Source of the DNA: Candidatus Omnitrophota bacterium | GTDB lineage: Bacteria > Omnitrophota > Gorgyraeia > Gygaellales > Profunditerraquicolaceae | Direction of reading: 5' to 3' | Assembly (NCBI GenBank): GCA_016867005.1 | Contig: VGKM01000007.1 | Location: forward strand, 1 to 22,082 | Length of the DNA: 22,082 nt | Shown: piece by piece, positions 1-6,236 of the stretch | How the letters are laid out: every line of letters starts with the position of its first letter | Position numbering within the stretch: the first letter of the stretch is position 1 | Position numbers and translations under genes: made by a program | Notes under the pieces: model-generated | Databases searched by the model: none | Told to the model about the DNA's origin: nothing | Seen by the model: only the letters and a program-made list of their open reading frames with translations

Positions 1-498
1 GCAGAGATAGCAAATATGTATATAAAAGCTGACAAGAAAGATAAGGCGTCTGAAATTTTATCCGAATCTTTGGAGATAGCTAATAAAATCCCGTTAGCTT
101 TTGAGAAAGCCACAGCTTTAGAAAATATAGCCTTTTTGTATGTGAAAATCGATAAAGATATGGCCAGAAAAATTATTTCTGACTCACTTGCAATCGCAAA
201 CACAATCTCAATTAGTATGAATTGTGCCCAAATAAGTGGCTATGTGATGAGAGCAGATACCTTGGCAAAGATAGGACGTAAGTATATGGAAATGGGAGAA
301 CAAGGGAAGGCATGTATGGTATTAGCAGAGGCTTTTCAACTGTCCCAGATACCACAGGGTTCAAGGAGCACATTTGTTGTTTTCTCTACGGTAGACACAT
401 TAATTGAATTAGCTGAAAAATTCGCAGAGAATGGAAAGAAGATAGATGAGAATACAGAAGCAGCATTGCAGGAAATTAAAAAAGCTCTTCCAAAATGA
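1..498 (+). CDS. TPR-like helical repeat protein, 3' part
   Basis: The reading frame is open from the first base, so the gene begins outside the window and only its last 165 residues are seen. These consist of amphipathic helices in roughly 38-residue units, with recurring patterns such as A..LENIAFLYVKIDK and ADTLAKIGRKYMEMGEQGKA, the usual look of tetratricopeptide-type repeats in which a small residue alternates with large aromatic ones. There is no signal peptide or catalytic motif in the visible part. TPR proteins are scaffolds for protein-protein contacts; the partner cannot be deduced here. A first internal ATG lies at position 16, but it sits within a helix and is unlikely to be the start. 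The stop codon is TGA, and no clear terminator follows. Confidence 0.8.
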   Translation, partial: AEIANMYIKADKKDKASEILSESLEIANKIPLAFEKATALENIAFLYVKIDKDMARKIISDSLAIANTISISMNCAQISGYVMRADTLAKIGRKYMEMGEQGKACMVLAEAFQLSQIPQGSRSTFVVFSTVDTLIELAEKFAENGKKIDENTEAALQEIKKALPK

Positions 499-597
499 TG
501 AGGCAAAAATATAAACCTGGAAGCGGTACAGTTTTAGGGGAACCCTCAAAACGCTCTTTACTATCTTAACAATTTGTCCACTAAAGAGGAGAAGGCC

Positions 598-1065
598 ATG
601 AACTCACGGTATCCAAATAATAAGCAGTTTGGATGGAGCAACAATTATATGATTATTATTAGAAAAATTTTTTTGTTGATCTTAATCATATTGGTATCTG
701 GATGTGCTGGGTGGATAGCAACCTTTCATTATCATACAGCAGAAGAAGTAGCAAAGAAGAATAGGAAGAGTTTGTTATTAATTTCAGGGGGGATGAAAAA
801 AGAAAAGGTTTTAAGTATTATGGGCACAGGAAGCGTTGCCTTAAGGTTTGAAGGATATTATTCAATACCTAATCCATATAAAATAGAGAATATGGAGGCG
901 GTCGATGGTCAAGTTTATGAAATAATATACTACTTTACTTATCAAGCAGACGATCATGATAGTGTCGATTTAGAAAAAGAATGTACGCCCTTAATTTTTA
1001 AGAACGATATTCTTATAGACTGGGGTAAAACTGCTTTAGAGGACTTGATAAAAGGAAGGCGGTAG
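598..1065 (+). CDS. Small lipoprotein, DUF3192-like
   Basis: The protein of about 155 residues has a hydrophobic segment (IFLLILIILVSGC) ending in a lipobox with Leu, Val, Ser, Gly, Cys, so it is predicted to be a lipoprotein exported by Sec and lipidated at the cysteine. After it comes a GMKKEKVLSIMG stretch, the sort of short helix-turn found in BamE/SmpA-like and DUF3192 lipoproteins, and near the C terminus an ECTPLIF...DWG motif that I recall from DUF3192 proteins. The role of that family is not established. I chose ATG 598 because AGGAG (587-591) sits six bases upstream. ATG 649 is a real alternative: it gives a more classical short signal peptide and has GGAG ten bases upstream. The family call is from memory of motifs and is moderate. 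Confidence 0.6.
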   Translation: MNSRYPNNKQFGWSNNYMIIIRKIFLLILIILVSGCAGWIATFHYHTAEEVAKKNRKSLLLISGGMKKEKVLSIMGTGSVALRFEGYYSIPNPYKIENMEAVDGQVYEIIYYFTYQADDHDSVDLEKECTPLIFKNDILIDWGKTALEDLIKGRR

Positions 1066-1215
1066 ATTGAGGAAAATTTATATTATTTTACCTGTATTGA
1101 TGTAAAGAGACGATCTAAGTAGGTTTTTGTTACCTATCCCATACTATTAACTAACCCTATAAGTTATCGGCTGTTTCAGAAAAGATGCCTTTATTTTTAT
1201 CTATTTTTTTGCGGT

Positions 1216-1267
1216 TCTCACGTATTACACGTGAGAGGCTCGGCATGCCGCACCGCCGAGTTTTTTT
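1216..1267 (+). terminator. Tandem hairpins with T-run, likely terminator
   Basis: Two stem-loops lie back to back. The first pairs TCTCACGT (1216-1223) with ACGTGAGA (1229-1236). The second pairs CTCGGC (1239-1244) with GCCGAG (1255-1260) and is followed directly by seven T residues (1261-1267), the signature of a Rho-independent terminator on the plus strand. It is 170 bases past the lipoprotein stop codon, so it could end the plus-strand transcript before it runs into the opposing recombinase gene. Confidence 0.6.
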
Positions 1268-1329
1268 ATTGTTGATTGCGGCATGGCGGACGAGCACAGG
1301 GAGATTTTAGGAACTATAAACGAGGACGC

Positions 1330-1490
1330 TGGGGCTGGCGGCGCCGCCGCCCGCCGCCAGCCCCAAGCCGAGCCGAACACGCATTGCACTAGCTGGAAGG
1401 CCGCTGGCCTAAGCGGCCGCCAAGCGAAGGCCTTGCCCCAGCAAGGCCGAAGCGGATGAATGGGAGATACGGGAGCGCCGGCCAAGGCGC
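1330..1490. other. GC-rich cluster of four hairpins
   Basis: Four strong stem-loops follow one another: a 14-bp stem (1330-1343 with 1352-1365, loop of 8), a 7-bp stem (1399-1405 with 1412-1418), a 7-bp stem (1429-1435 with 1442-1448) and a 5-bp stem (1475-1479 with 1486-1490). All pairings are perfect Watson-Crick. This could be a structured RNA, a recombination or replication site of the neighbouring recombinase element, or a GC-rich palindromic repeat cluster. I do not recognise a known RNA family. Confidence 0.5.
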
Positions 1491-1496
1491 GGTGCA

Positions 1497-3080
1497 CTAT
1501 TTCGTTGACTTGTGGTTATTGTTGTAGTAATCTTGGATTGAGTAAGTTAATTGACAAATAGCCTTTTGGGTATTCCTTAGACGAAGGGCACTGTATTGTA
1601 AGGTTGACCCTAAAGGCTCTTCCCCTAGGGGAAGAGCCGAAATTCTGTGGGGCAAACTTAAATAAAGGTGAACTTCATCTCTGGAGTTCACCTTTATTTT
1701 TTGGATAACTTCCAAAAGAGCCCGCTTTTTCTCCTGCCTGTCTAATCTAGCAAAAGTTTCTACTACCTGCTTTAAATATTGAGAAACTTTTTCTGAAGAC
1801 AAGCCAAAGTGTAACCTCTTTTTTAATTCCTCTTCTATTTGCCAGCGGCTGTGGGTCAGATCGTTTAAATGTAACTCTATTTTCTCAAATTTCTCATTAA
1901 GAACATTTAAGGTATAAGGTTTTGCCTCTTTATTGCTCATCCATCTAAGTAGTCCGTCTTTTTCTTTGGTAAGCGAGCTTATTTTACCGGTAACCTTTTC
2001 TTGTTCGCGCTTGAGACTGGGCAAAACCTTAGTATTTTCTTTCTTTAGGTTAGCAATGATAGCTTGTAATCTGGGTTTATCATCCGCAATCTGCTTTAGC
2101 TGACTAATAACGCTATTTTCCAGAACATCTGTCCTTAAAATTTCGGTCTTGCAGTCTTTATAGGTAAGCCTCCTTGCGCAAACATAATATTTGTATTTAT
2201 CTTTTGGCGGTCCGCCATAGGTTACATGCATCGGTGACCCACAGCCGCAGAAGATAAAACCTGTAAAGAGGTTGGGGCTCACAAACGAGCGAGTTTTTGC
2301 TTTTCTTGTAGGGAAAATTTCTTTGATTTTATTAAAGACCTCTTCTCTGATTATAGGTTTGTGAGCCCCGGTTACTCTCTCGCCGCCCCTAACATTTACG
2401 CCTATATAAGCGGGGTTTGTAAGTATATGATACACGACGGTAAATCTCCATTTGTTACCTCTTCTTGTTTTTATGTTGAGGTCATTTAGGTATCGCGCAA
2501 TATTCACCACTCCATAATTTTTATTTAGGTAGAGGTCAAACATTAGCCGCACAACCTTAGCCTCTTTCTCTGCAATTTGAAGCCTGCCATCTTTTAGCGT
2601 ATAACCGAACGGCGCAACCCCGCTTGGCCAGAGCCCTAACTTTAGTCGTTTCTCAAGGCCAAGTGCGGTGCGTTGCGCAATAAGTTCGCGTTCATATTGC
2701 GCAAATGAGCCAAACTGATGGAACATTAGGCGGCCTTCTGGCGTGGTTGTATCTATAAGTTCAGTTATGGACTTGAAGCCTGCGCCGTTATTGGCTAATT
2801 CCTCAACGATTTCAATTAAGTCTTTAAGGTTGCGCGAGAGGCGATCTATCCTATAAACAAGCACGGCTTCAAATTGCTTAGCTGCGGCGTCGTCCAGCAT
2901 TTTTTGCAATGCTGGCCGTCGCCGGTTACTCGCAGTATAGCCGTCATCACAATAGACCTCTGAATAAATCCATCCCTTGTTCTTTATATACTCAACAATT
3001 TTATCGGTTTGGGCGGCGAGAGAGTAACCTTCTTTGGCTTGTTCTTCAGTAGAAACCCGAATATATACGGCGCACTTCAT
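1497..3080 (-). CDS. Large serine recombinase (site-specific integrase)
   Basis: The 527-residue protein has the standard large serine recombinase order. An N-terminal resolvase domain (about 1-145) carries the nucleophile Ser10 in YIRVSTEEQ and the YRIDRLSR arginine motif (residues 76-83). It is followed by a recombinase DNA-binding domain (about 155-260), a zinc-ribbon region with Cys278, Cys280, Cys301 and Cys310, a coiled coil (about 340-420), and a C-terminal tail. Such enzymes cut and rejoin attachment sites to integrate, excise or invert DNA. The first zinc pair is spaced CxC instead of the usual CxxC. The start is well supported by AGGAGGT four bases before ATG. Codons 444-498 lie in one arm of a perfect inverted repeat, and the last 29 residues lie outside it. 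Gene order and the adjacent tRNA suggest a mobile element; no cargo gene is evident. Confidence 0.92.
   Translation of the reverse strand: MKCAVYIRVSTEEQAKEGYSLAAQTDKIVEYIKNKGWIYSEVYCDDGYTASNRRRPALQKMLDDAAAKQFEAVLVYRIDRLSRNLKDLIEIVEELANNGAGFKSITELIDTTTPEGRLMFHQFGSFAQYERELIAQRTALGLEKRLKLGLWPSGVAPFGYTLKDGRLQIAEKEAKVVRLMFDLYLNKNYGVVNIARYLNDLNIKTRRGNKWRFTVVYHILTNPAYIGVNVRGGERVTGAHKPIIREEVFNKIKEIFPTRKAKTRSFVSPNLFTGFIFCGCGSPMHVTYGGPPKDKYKYYVCARRLTYKDCKTEILRTDVLENSVISQLKQIADDKPRLQAIIANLKKENTKVLPSLKREQEKVTGKISSLTKEKDGLLRWMSNKEAKPYTLNVLNEKFEKIELHLNDLTHSRWQIEEELKKRLHFGLSSEKVSQYLKQVVETFARLDRQEKKRALLEVIQKIKVNSRDEVHLYLSLPHRISALPLGEEPLGSTLQYSALRLRNTQKAICQLTYSIQDYYNNNHKSTK
1587..1751 (+). repeat. Left arm of 165-bp perfect inverted repeat
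   Basis: This arm is the exact reverse complement of 3114-3278, with no mismatch found on base-by-base reading. It falls inside the recombinase gene, covering codons 444-498. It contains a 24-bp perfect palindrome (1615-1638, centre CCTAGG) and a stem-loop with 15-bp arms (1660-1674 with 1685-1699). Its outer edge ends in GGCACTGT, the same bases that form the 3' end of the tRNA-Phe gene in the other arm. Confidence 0.95.
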
Positions 3081-3113
3081 AGCAACCTCCTATGTAGTGC
3101 CTTTCGGGTTTCC

Positions 3114-3278
3114 GCTAGATTAGACAGGCAGGAGAAAAAGCGGGCTCTTTTGGAAGTTATCCAAAAAATAAAGGTGAACTCCAGAGATGAAGTTCACCTT
3201 TATTTAAGTTTGCCCCACAGAATTTCGGCTCTTCCCCTAGGGGAAGAGCCTTTAGGGTCAACCTTACAATACAGTGCC
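3114..3278 (-). repeat. Right arm of 165-bp perfect inverted repeat
   Basis: This is the inverted copy of 1587-1751, separated from it by 1362 bp holding the first 443 codons of the recombinase and its start region. Its outer end overlaps the last four bases of the tRNA-Phe gene (3275-3278), so the repeat stops where a tRNA 3'-end attachment site would be expected. The 35 bases between its inner end and the recombinase start contain the ribosome binding site. Confidence 0.95.
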
Positions 3279-3335
3279 GAGGAGAAGAATCGAACTTCCC
3301 ACGCCGGCCTTTTCAGGGCCGCGCTCTACCACTGA
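3114..3335 (+). pseudogene. Orphan 3' end of a serine recombinase gene, running into tRNA-Phe
   Basis: On the plus strand the frame reads the same 55 C-terminal residues as the intact recombinase (ARLDRQEKKRALLE to LGSTLQYSA), with 100 percent nucleotide identity, but the rest of the gene is missing. After QYSA it continues as AEEKNRTSHAGLF and stops at 3333-3335; that tail is the antisense of the tRNA-Phe gene. Recombinase genes that end inside an antisense tRNA are a common sign of integration at a tRNA 3' end. I read this as a relic, or the alternative end, of the same element. It has no start codon or ribosome binding site of its own. Confidence 0.75.
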
Positions 3336-3346
3336 GCTACCTCGGC
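3275..3346 (-). tRNA. tRNA-Phe (anticodon GAA)
   Basis: The cloverleaf folds fully on the minus strand: acceptor GCCGAGG with CCTCGGC, D arm GCTC/GAGC with a 7-base loop, anticodon stem CGGCC/GGCCG with loop CTGAAAA (anticodon GAA), 5-base variable loop, T arm GGAAG/CTTCT (one G-U pair) with loop TTCGATT, and discriminator A. The length is 72 bases without CCA; CCA is not encoded, since CTG follows the discriminator. The last bases of the gene form the outer end of the 165-bp inverted repeat, marking it as the probable integration site of the recombinase element. The tRNA seems intact and functional. Confidence 0.93.
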
Positions 3347-3370
3347 GAAATCTTTTATTCAGAAGAAACG

Positions 3371-3398
3371 ATTTTACCATAAAGAACTGAAAATACAA
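3371..3398 (-). promoter_or_regulatory. Sigma70-type promoter for tRNA-Phe
   Basis: On the minus strand TTGTAT (3393-3398) and TAAAAT (3371-3376) are separated by 16 bases and lie about 25 bases upstream of the tRNA 5' end, the correct distance and direction for its promoter. Confidence 0.55.
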
Positions 3399-3416
3399 GC
3401 GGGATTTTGAGAAAAA

Positions 3417-3806
3417 TTACCTCGCATCCTCCATCACCTTAACGAATATATCCTGCGCTAATGCCAAATTCGGGAAATGGAACCTGCGGCTTGAGACCCT
3501 TACCCTGTTAGCGGTCTGCGTCAGGCGCGAAACACTGATCCAGACCAGGCTTGAATCACGCGCGATAAATTCTATCCGCCCCTTGTCATAATCATCTTTC
3601 TTTATTGTGCCGCGCAACCTTGCTATCTCAAGCGCTGAATTCCAGATGGCGTCAAACGGCTTATCAGTATCCCCCTGTATAGTATCCTTGCTGACGGCAT
3701 ACCCCCCTACTGCGCCTACTGCGCCGCCGACAATTAAAGGCACACAACCGGCTAAATTGAGGGAAAGAAATACGGCGCAAAACAAGGAGAAAATAACTTT
3801 CTTCAT
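3417..3806 (-). CDS. DUF3568-like lipoprotein
   Basis: The 129-residue protein begins MKKVIFSLFCAVFLSLNLAGC, a lipoprotein signal peptide with lipobox LAGC, followed by a Gly/Ala-rich segment (VGGAVGAVGG) that may insert in or lie along the membrane. The remainder (about 45-129) is a small alpha/beta domain with an AIWNSALEIAR helix and a GRIEFIARD strand, resembling DUF3568 proteins, which are usually small lipoproteins of unknown function. It is the last gene of the minus-strand cluster that begins near 9874. Its ATG overlaps the stop codon of the upstream small NSS subunit gene by four bases (ATGA), and AAGGAG precedes it, so translation is probably coupled. No clear terminator follows before the tRNA promoter. 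Confidence 0.75.
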   Translation of the reverse strand: MKKVIFSLFCAVFLSLNLAGCVPLIVGGAVGAVGGYAVSKDTIQGDTDKPFDAIWNSALEIARLRGTIKKDDYDKGRIEFIARDSSLVWISVSRLTQTANRVRVSSRRFHFPNLALAQDIFVKVMEDAR

Positions 3807-3907
3807 TTAAACTCCTTTTTTGAAAAAACTTTAAGGAAGCAAAATCCGACTAACAATAGGATAAAACCCCAGGACAACAGGAGGAATATCCACCCGCCCG
3901 GCATCAT
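3803..3907 (-). CDS. metS: MetS-like small subunit of NSS transporter
   Basis: This 34-residue frame (MMPGGWIFLLLSWGFILLL, then VGFCFLKVFSKKEFK) is one transmembrane helix with a lysine-rich cytoplasmic tail. It matches what is known of MetS-type proteins, tiny partners encoded next to neurotransmitter:sodium symporters, as in the MetPS methionine/alanine importer of Corynebacterium. It starts at ATG 3907, overlapping the NSS stop codon by ATGA, and ends with an ATGA overlap on the next gene, so it is translationally stitched on both sides. Its length makes it easy to miss in automatic annotation. The position directly after an NSS gene and the MPGGW start make the call fairly secure; the substrate is unknown. 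Confidence 0.85.
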   Translation of the reverse strand: MMPGGWIFLLLSWGFILLLVGFCFLKVFSKKEFK

Positions 3908-5475
3908 GATATTTTTTCCTCAAGCATTCTTTTCCTCTTCCATGCGATTTTAACTAAAATAGCCAGGGTCAAAAGCACCAAAGCAAGCCCGATCCTGGTA
4001 AACAAAATATATGGCCTGTCGGAAGAAGAAACGTTTTTCATAAATATTACCGGCAGCCACTCCTGCCAAAGCCACATTCCGAGTATTAAAAACAAAAAAA
4101 GCGGGGTAATATATTTTATAATGAATTTGTAGGCCTTGGGCACGCGCATATCAGCGCCTTTATGTATCTCATCCCATGCCTTCTCCATGCCAAAAACCCA
4201 GGCAAAAAGTATAGTTTCAATTGTAGCGAATAAAACAAGAAAGAATGTCCCGCCCCAGAAATCCAGTTCATCTACGACGCCGTTTTTCAGGAAAAACACC
4301 GCTGCATGGCAAAACAAAAAAGACACTGCGCCGAAAATAAATACCGCTTTTTTCCGGGAAATATCAAACTCATCCTCTAAAAATGCGACTGCCGGCTGGG
4401 CGAGGGAAACCGAAGATGTAATGCCTGCCAGAAAAAGAAGAAAAAACCAGGCAAAACCAAAAAATGCCGCCATAGGCAGCTTATTCAGGACTAAAGGCAT
4501 CGTAACAAAACCTAAATTAAACACTCCTGACCGGGCAATTGACTGAATGTCAACCGGCCCGAAGAATACAAACGCTGCGGGAATGATAATGCTGCCTCCT
4601 AAGATAATCTCTGCAAATTCATTGGTGCCGGCGGCAGTAAGCCCGGAAAGCACTACGTCATTGCCCTTGGAAAGATAGCTTGCATATGTAAGGATAACCC
4701 CGATACCGACGCTGAGAGTGAAAAATATCTGCCCTGCTGCCTCAAGCCATACCCTTGCAGATTTCAATGCGGAAAAATCAGGGTTCCACAAAAAACCGAA
4801 ACCATTAGCGATGTTCCATGCAGGCCTTGCAGGATCCGGCGTACCCAAAGTTATTACCCTGATAAAAAGGATCACCCCGAAAATAAATAACAAAGGCATT
4901 GCCCATTTACATAACCGCTCAATCCCGCCTTTAATACCGTAATAAATAACAGTTATATTAATTACGAATGTAATAAGAAAAAACGTATAAGCCGGGCCCA
5001 TCCCTTGAAAAAAACGGTTATGTTCCAGCCCCTGAAACCCCCGCAGGAAACTTTGCATTGTGGCCTGGTCGGCTATACCCGTATATTTACCGATAAGGGC
5101 AAAAAAGCTATATGCCAGAGTCCATGCTTCTATATAACTATAATATACAAAGATCACAAGCGGACCGAAGATCCCGATTACCCCGAAATATTTGATAAAC
5201 CGGTTTTTTCTCCAGATGCTGTGGAATATCCCCGGGGCTGTCCCGTGTTCAAACCCTCCTCCGTAGCGGCCGAGGGTCCATTCTATCCACATGAGCGGGA
5301 TCCCTAAAAGAAACAAAGCGACAAAATACGGGATCATAAAAGCGCCGCCGCCGTTTGAAGCAGCCTTGGCAGGAAAACGCAGGAAATTCCCTAAGCCAAT
5401 GGCAGAACCGGCAACTGCCATGATAATACCAAGGCGTGTTCCCCAGGCATCACGTTTTTTGGGCTGCCTCTGCAA
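3904..5475 (-). CDS. Neurotransmitter:sodium symporter (NSS/SNF) family transporter
   Basis: The 523-residue integral membrane protein has the NSS hallmark at its N terminus, WGTRLGIIMAVAGSAIGLGNFLRFP, where the unwound first helix and the GLGN motif form the sodium and substrate sites. It has about 12 hydrophobic segments in total. Family members import amino acids or related solutes with Na+. Its length suits the MetP-like bacterial branch, and a MetS-like small subunit follows at once (3803-3907). The start is TTG at 5475, supported by GGAGGGG about six bases upstream; this makes the gene overlap the end of the protease gene by 26 bases. A sodium gradient from the Mrp-type complex encoded to the right could power it (inference). 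The substrate cannot be read from sequence alone. Confidence 0.92.
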   Translation of the reverse strand: MQRQPKKRDAWGTRLGIIMAVAGSAIGLGNFLRFPAKAASNGGGAFMIPYFVALFLLGIPLMWIEWTLGRYGGGFEHGTAPGIFHSIWRKNRFIKYFGVIGIFGPLVIFVYYSYIEAWTLAYSFFALIGKYTGIADQATMQSFLRGFQGLEHNRFFQGMGPAYTFFLITFVINITVIYYGIKGGIERLCKWAMPLLFIFGVILFIRVITLGTPDPARPAWNIANGFGFLWNPDFSALKSARVWLEAAGQIFFTLSVGIGVILTYASYLSKGNDVVLSGLTAAGTNEFAEIILGGSIIIPAAFVFFGPVDIQSIARSGVFNLGFVTMPLVLNKLPMAAFFGFAWFFLLFLAGITSSVSLAQPAVAFLEDEFDISRKKAVFIFGAVSFLFCHAAVFFLKNGVVDELDFWGGTFFLVLFATIETILFAWVFGMEKAWDEIHKGADMRVPKAYKFIIKYITPLFLFLILGMWLWQEWLPVIFMKNVSSSDRPYILFTRIGLALVLLTLAILVKIAWKRKRMLEEKIS

Positions 5476-5947
5476 ACCACCCCTCCAGTTTGTTCAAAGT
5501 GTTGTTTATCTCCGGGCTTAAATCTTCGCCAAAGGCGATGCTTTTGGGCTGAATAATCAAAATAATTATATCTACCTTCAAATTACTTTGCAAGTAGTTA
5601 ATCGTTAAGGATATTGAGGCATTATGCGTGGAAAATAAATTGGTGGTTTTAAGGCCTTCGGCTTCCAGGACCCTAAACTCGCCTACCTTGCCTCCGAAGT
5701 CAACCGCATCAATAATGACCAGATTATCCGGCTTATCTTTTATGATCTTTCCAAGATAATTTTCCGGGGCTGTTTCCGCGTTATAAACAATGCAGGTAAG
5801 CCGGTCCTTAAGGCGGCTGGCCAGGACCGCGCCGAACCCGTCATCTCCCCTTAAAGTATTCCCGATGCCCAGAATAACGACTTTTCCGGTAAGGTGCAAT
5901 TTTAAATGTTCCAGGTCTTCCATAAAAATGTCAAAACTTTTTTCCAT
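5450..5947 (-). CDS. hycI: HycI-type [NiFe]-hydrogenase maturation protease
   Basis: This 165-residue protein of peptidase family M52 removes the C-terminal extension of a [NiFe]-hydrogenase large subunit after nickel insertion. The sequence shows GIGNTLRGDDGFGA (residues 27-40, with the nickel-sensing aspartate, probably Asp35), IIDAVDFGG (second Asp) and STHNAS (His108), in the order and spacing of HycI. HycI-type proteases serve group 4 enzymes such as formate hydrogenlyase. The only hydrogenase in the window is the group 4-type large subunit at 20459-21667, which keeps a 39-residue extension after its DPCxxCTER motif, making it the likely substrate although the genes are about 15 kb apart. 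The ATG at 5947 overlaps the end of the MazG-like gene. Confidence 0.88.
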   Translation of the reverse strand: MEKSFDIFMEDLEHLKLHLTGKVVILGIGNTLRGDDGFGAVLASRLKDRLTCIVYNAETAPENYLGKIIKDKPDNLVIIDAVDFGGKVGEFRVLEAEGLKTTNLFSTHNASISLTINYLQSNLKVDIIILIIQPKSIAFGEDLSPEINNTLNKLEGWFAEAAQKT

Positions 5948-6236
5948 GCCTATATGGCCTGGTTTTATTATACTCGATTTTCTTCAGTAAAACGTCTTCC
6001 AGGTCAATGCTGCGTGCCCCGCAGTAATCAAATATGCGTATGCAGCAATCAGCCAGCTCTTCGGCGATGGCTTCTTTCGGGCCGTGGTTGCGCATTGCCT
6101 CAAGGGCCTCTGACAATTCAGAGTGCATCAGGGCAATAAGCTCGGCATCATTACGCTCGGTGACCCACCATCCTTTTTCTTTTGCAATCGTATGGCAGGT
6201 TTCAATCAACTTGTTTATCGGATAATTTTTCGTCAT
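5931..6236 (-). CDS. MazG-like nucleotide pyrophosphohydrolase
   Basis: The 101-residue all-alpha protein shows the MazG metal-binding pattern: Glu40 and Glu43 in HSELSEALEA and Glu60 and Asp63 in EELADCCIRI. These bind Mg2+ in enzymes that hydrolyse NTPs or modified nucleotides to the monophosphate and pyrophosphate. A TERNDAELIALMHSE segment also resembles small MazG-like/RS21-C6-type proteins. I chose ATG 6236 (MTKNYPINK) because GGGAGG lies five bases before it; an upstream in-frame start at 6311 lies inside the previous gene and lacks such a site. The gene overlaps its neighbours on both sides within the minus-strand operon. The physiological substrate is not evident. Confidence 0.82.
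   Translation of the reverse strand: MTKNYPINKLIETCHTIAKEKGWWVTERNDAELIALMHSELSEALEAMRNHGPKEAIAEELADCCIRIFDYCGARSIDLEDVLLKKIEYNKTRPYRHGKKF

Larger units (their letters stand above)
1066..1496. other. Non-coding stretch with hairpins, GC-rich on its right side
   Basis: No convincing gene is present. The left part (1066-1215) is AT-rich and holds only T-runs. From about 1320 to 1490 the composition becomes strongly GC-rich, unlike the rest of the window, and is filled with consecutive hairpins described as a separate entry. The GC-rich block ends next to the stop codon of the recombinase gene, which suggests that it belongs to the same inserted element. Open frames on either strand here (minus 1225-1497, plus 1283-1459) have low-complexity Ala/Arg/Pro-rich translations and look like by-products of composition. 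Confidence 0.6.

Noticed and set aside
498..597. Possible terminator hairpin (GTTTTAGGG with CCCTCAAAAC) between the first two genes
   Set aside because: The stem has a mismatch or bulge and no T-run follows; the support is too weak for a feature.
1283..1459. Plus-strand open frame of 58 codons starting MADEHREILGTINED
   Set aside because: It has no ribosome binding site, and more than half of it encodes the arms of the hairpins; a gene is possible but not supported.
1225..1497. Open frame of 90 codons on the minus strand with a GTG start next to the recombinase stop
   Set aside because: Its translation is rich in Ala, Pro, Arg and Trp without any domain, lies in the GC-rich hairpin block, and the first part of the frame runs through a terminator.
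1540..1590. tRNA-like start (GCCCTTCGTCTA on the minus strand) at the outer edge of the left repeat arm
   Set aside because: The first bases resemble a tRNA-Glu 5' end, but the following bases do not form D, anticodon or T arms.
3009..3113. Plus-strand start of an open frame ahead of the recombinase relic
   Set aside because: This part is antisense to the start of the intact recombinase and has no homology to a recombinase; only 3114-3335 is a real gene remnant.
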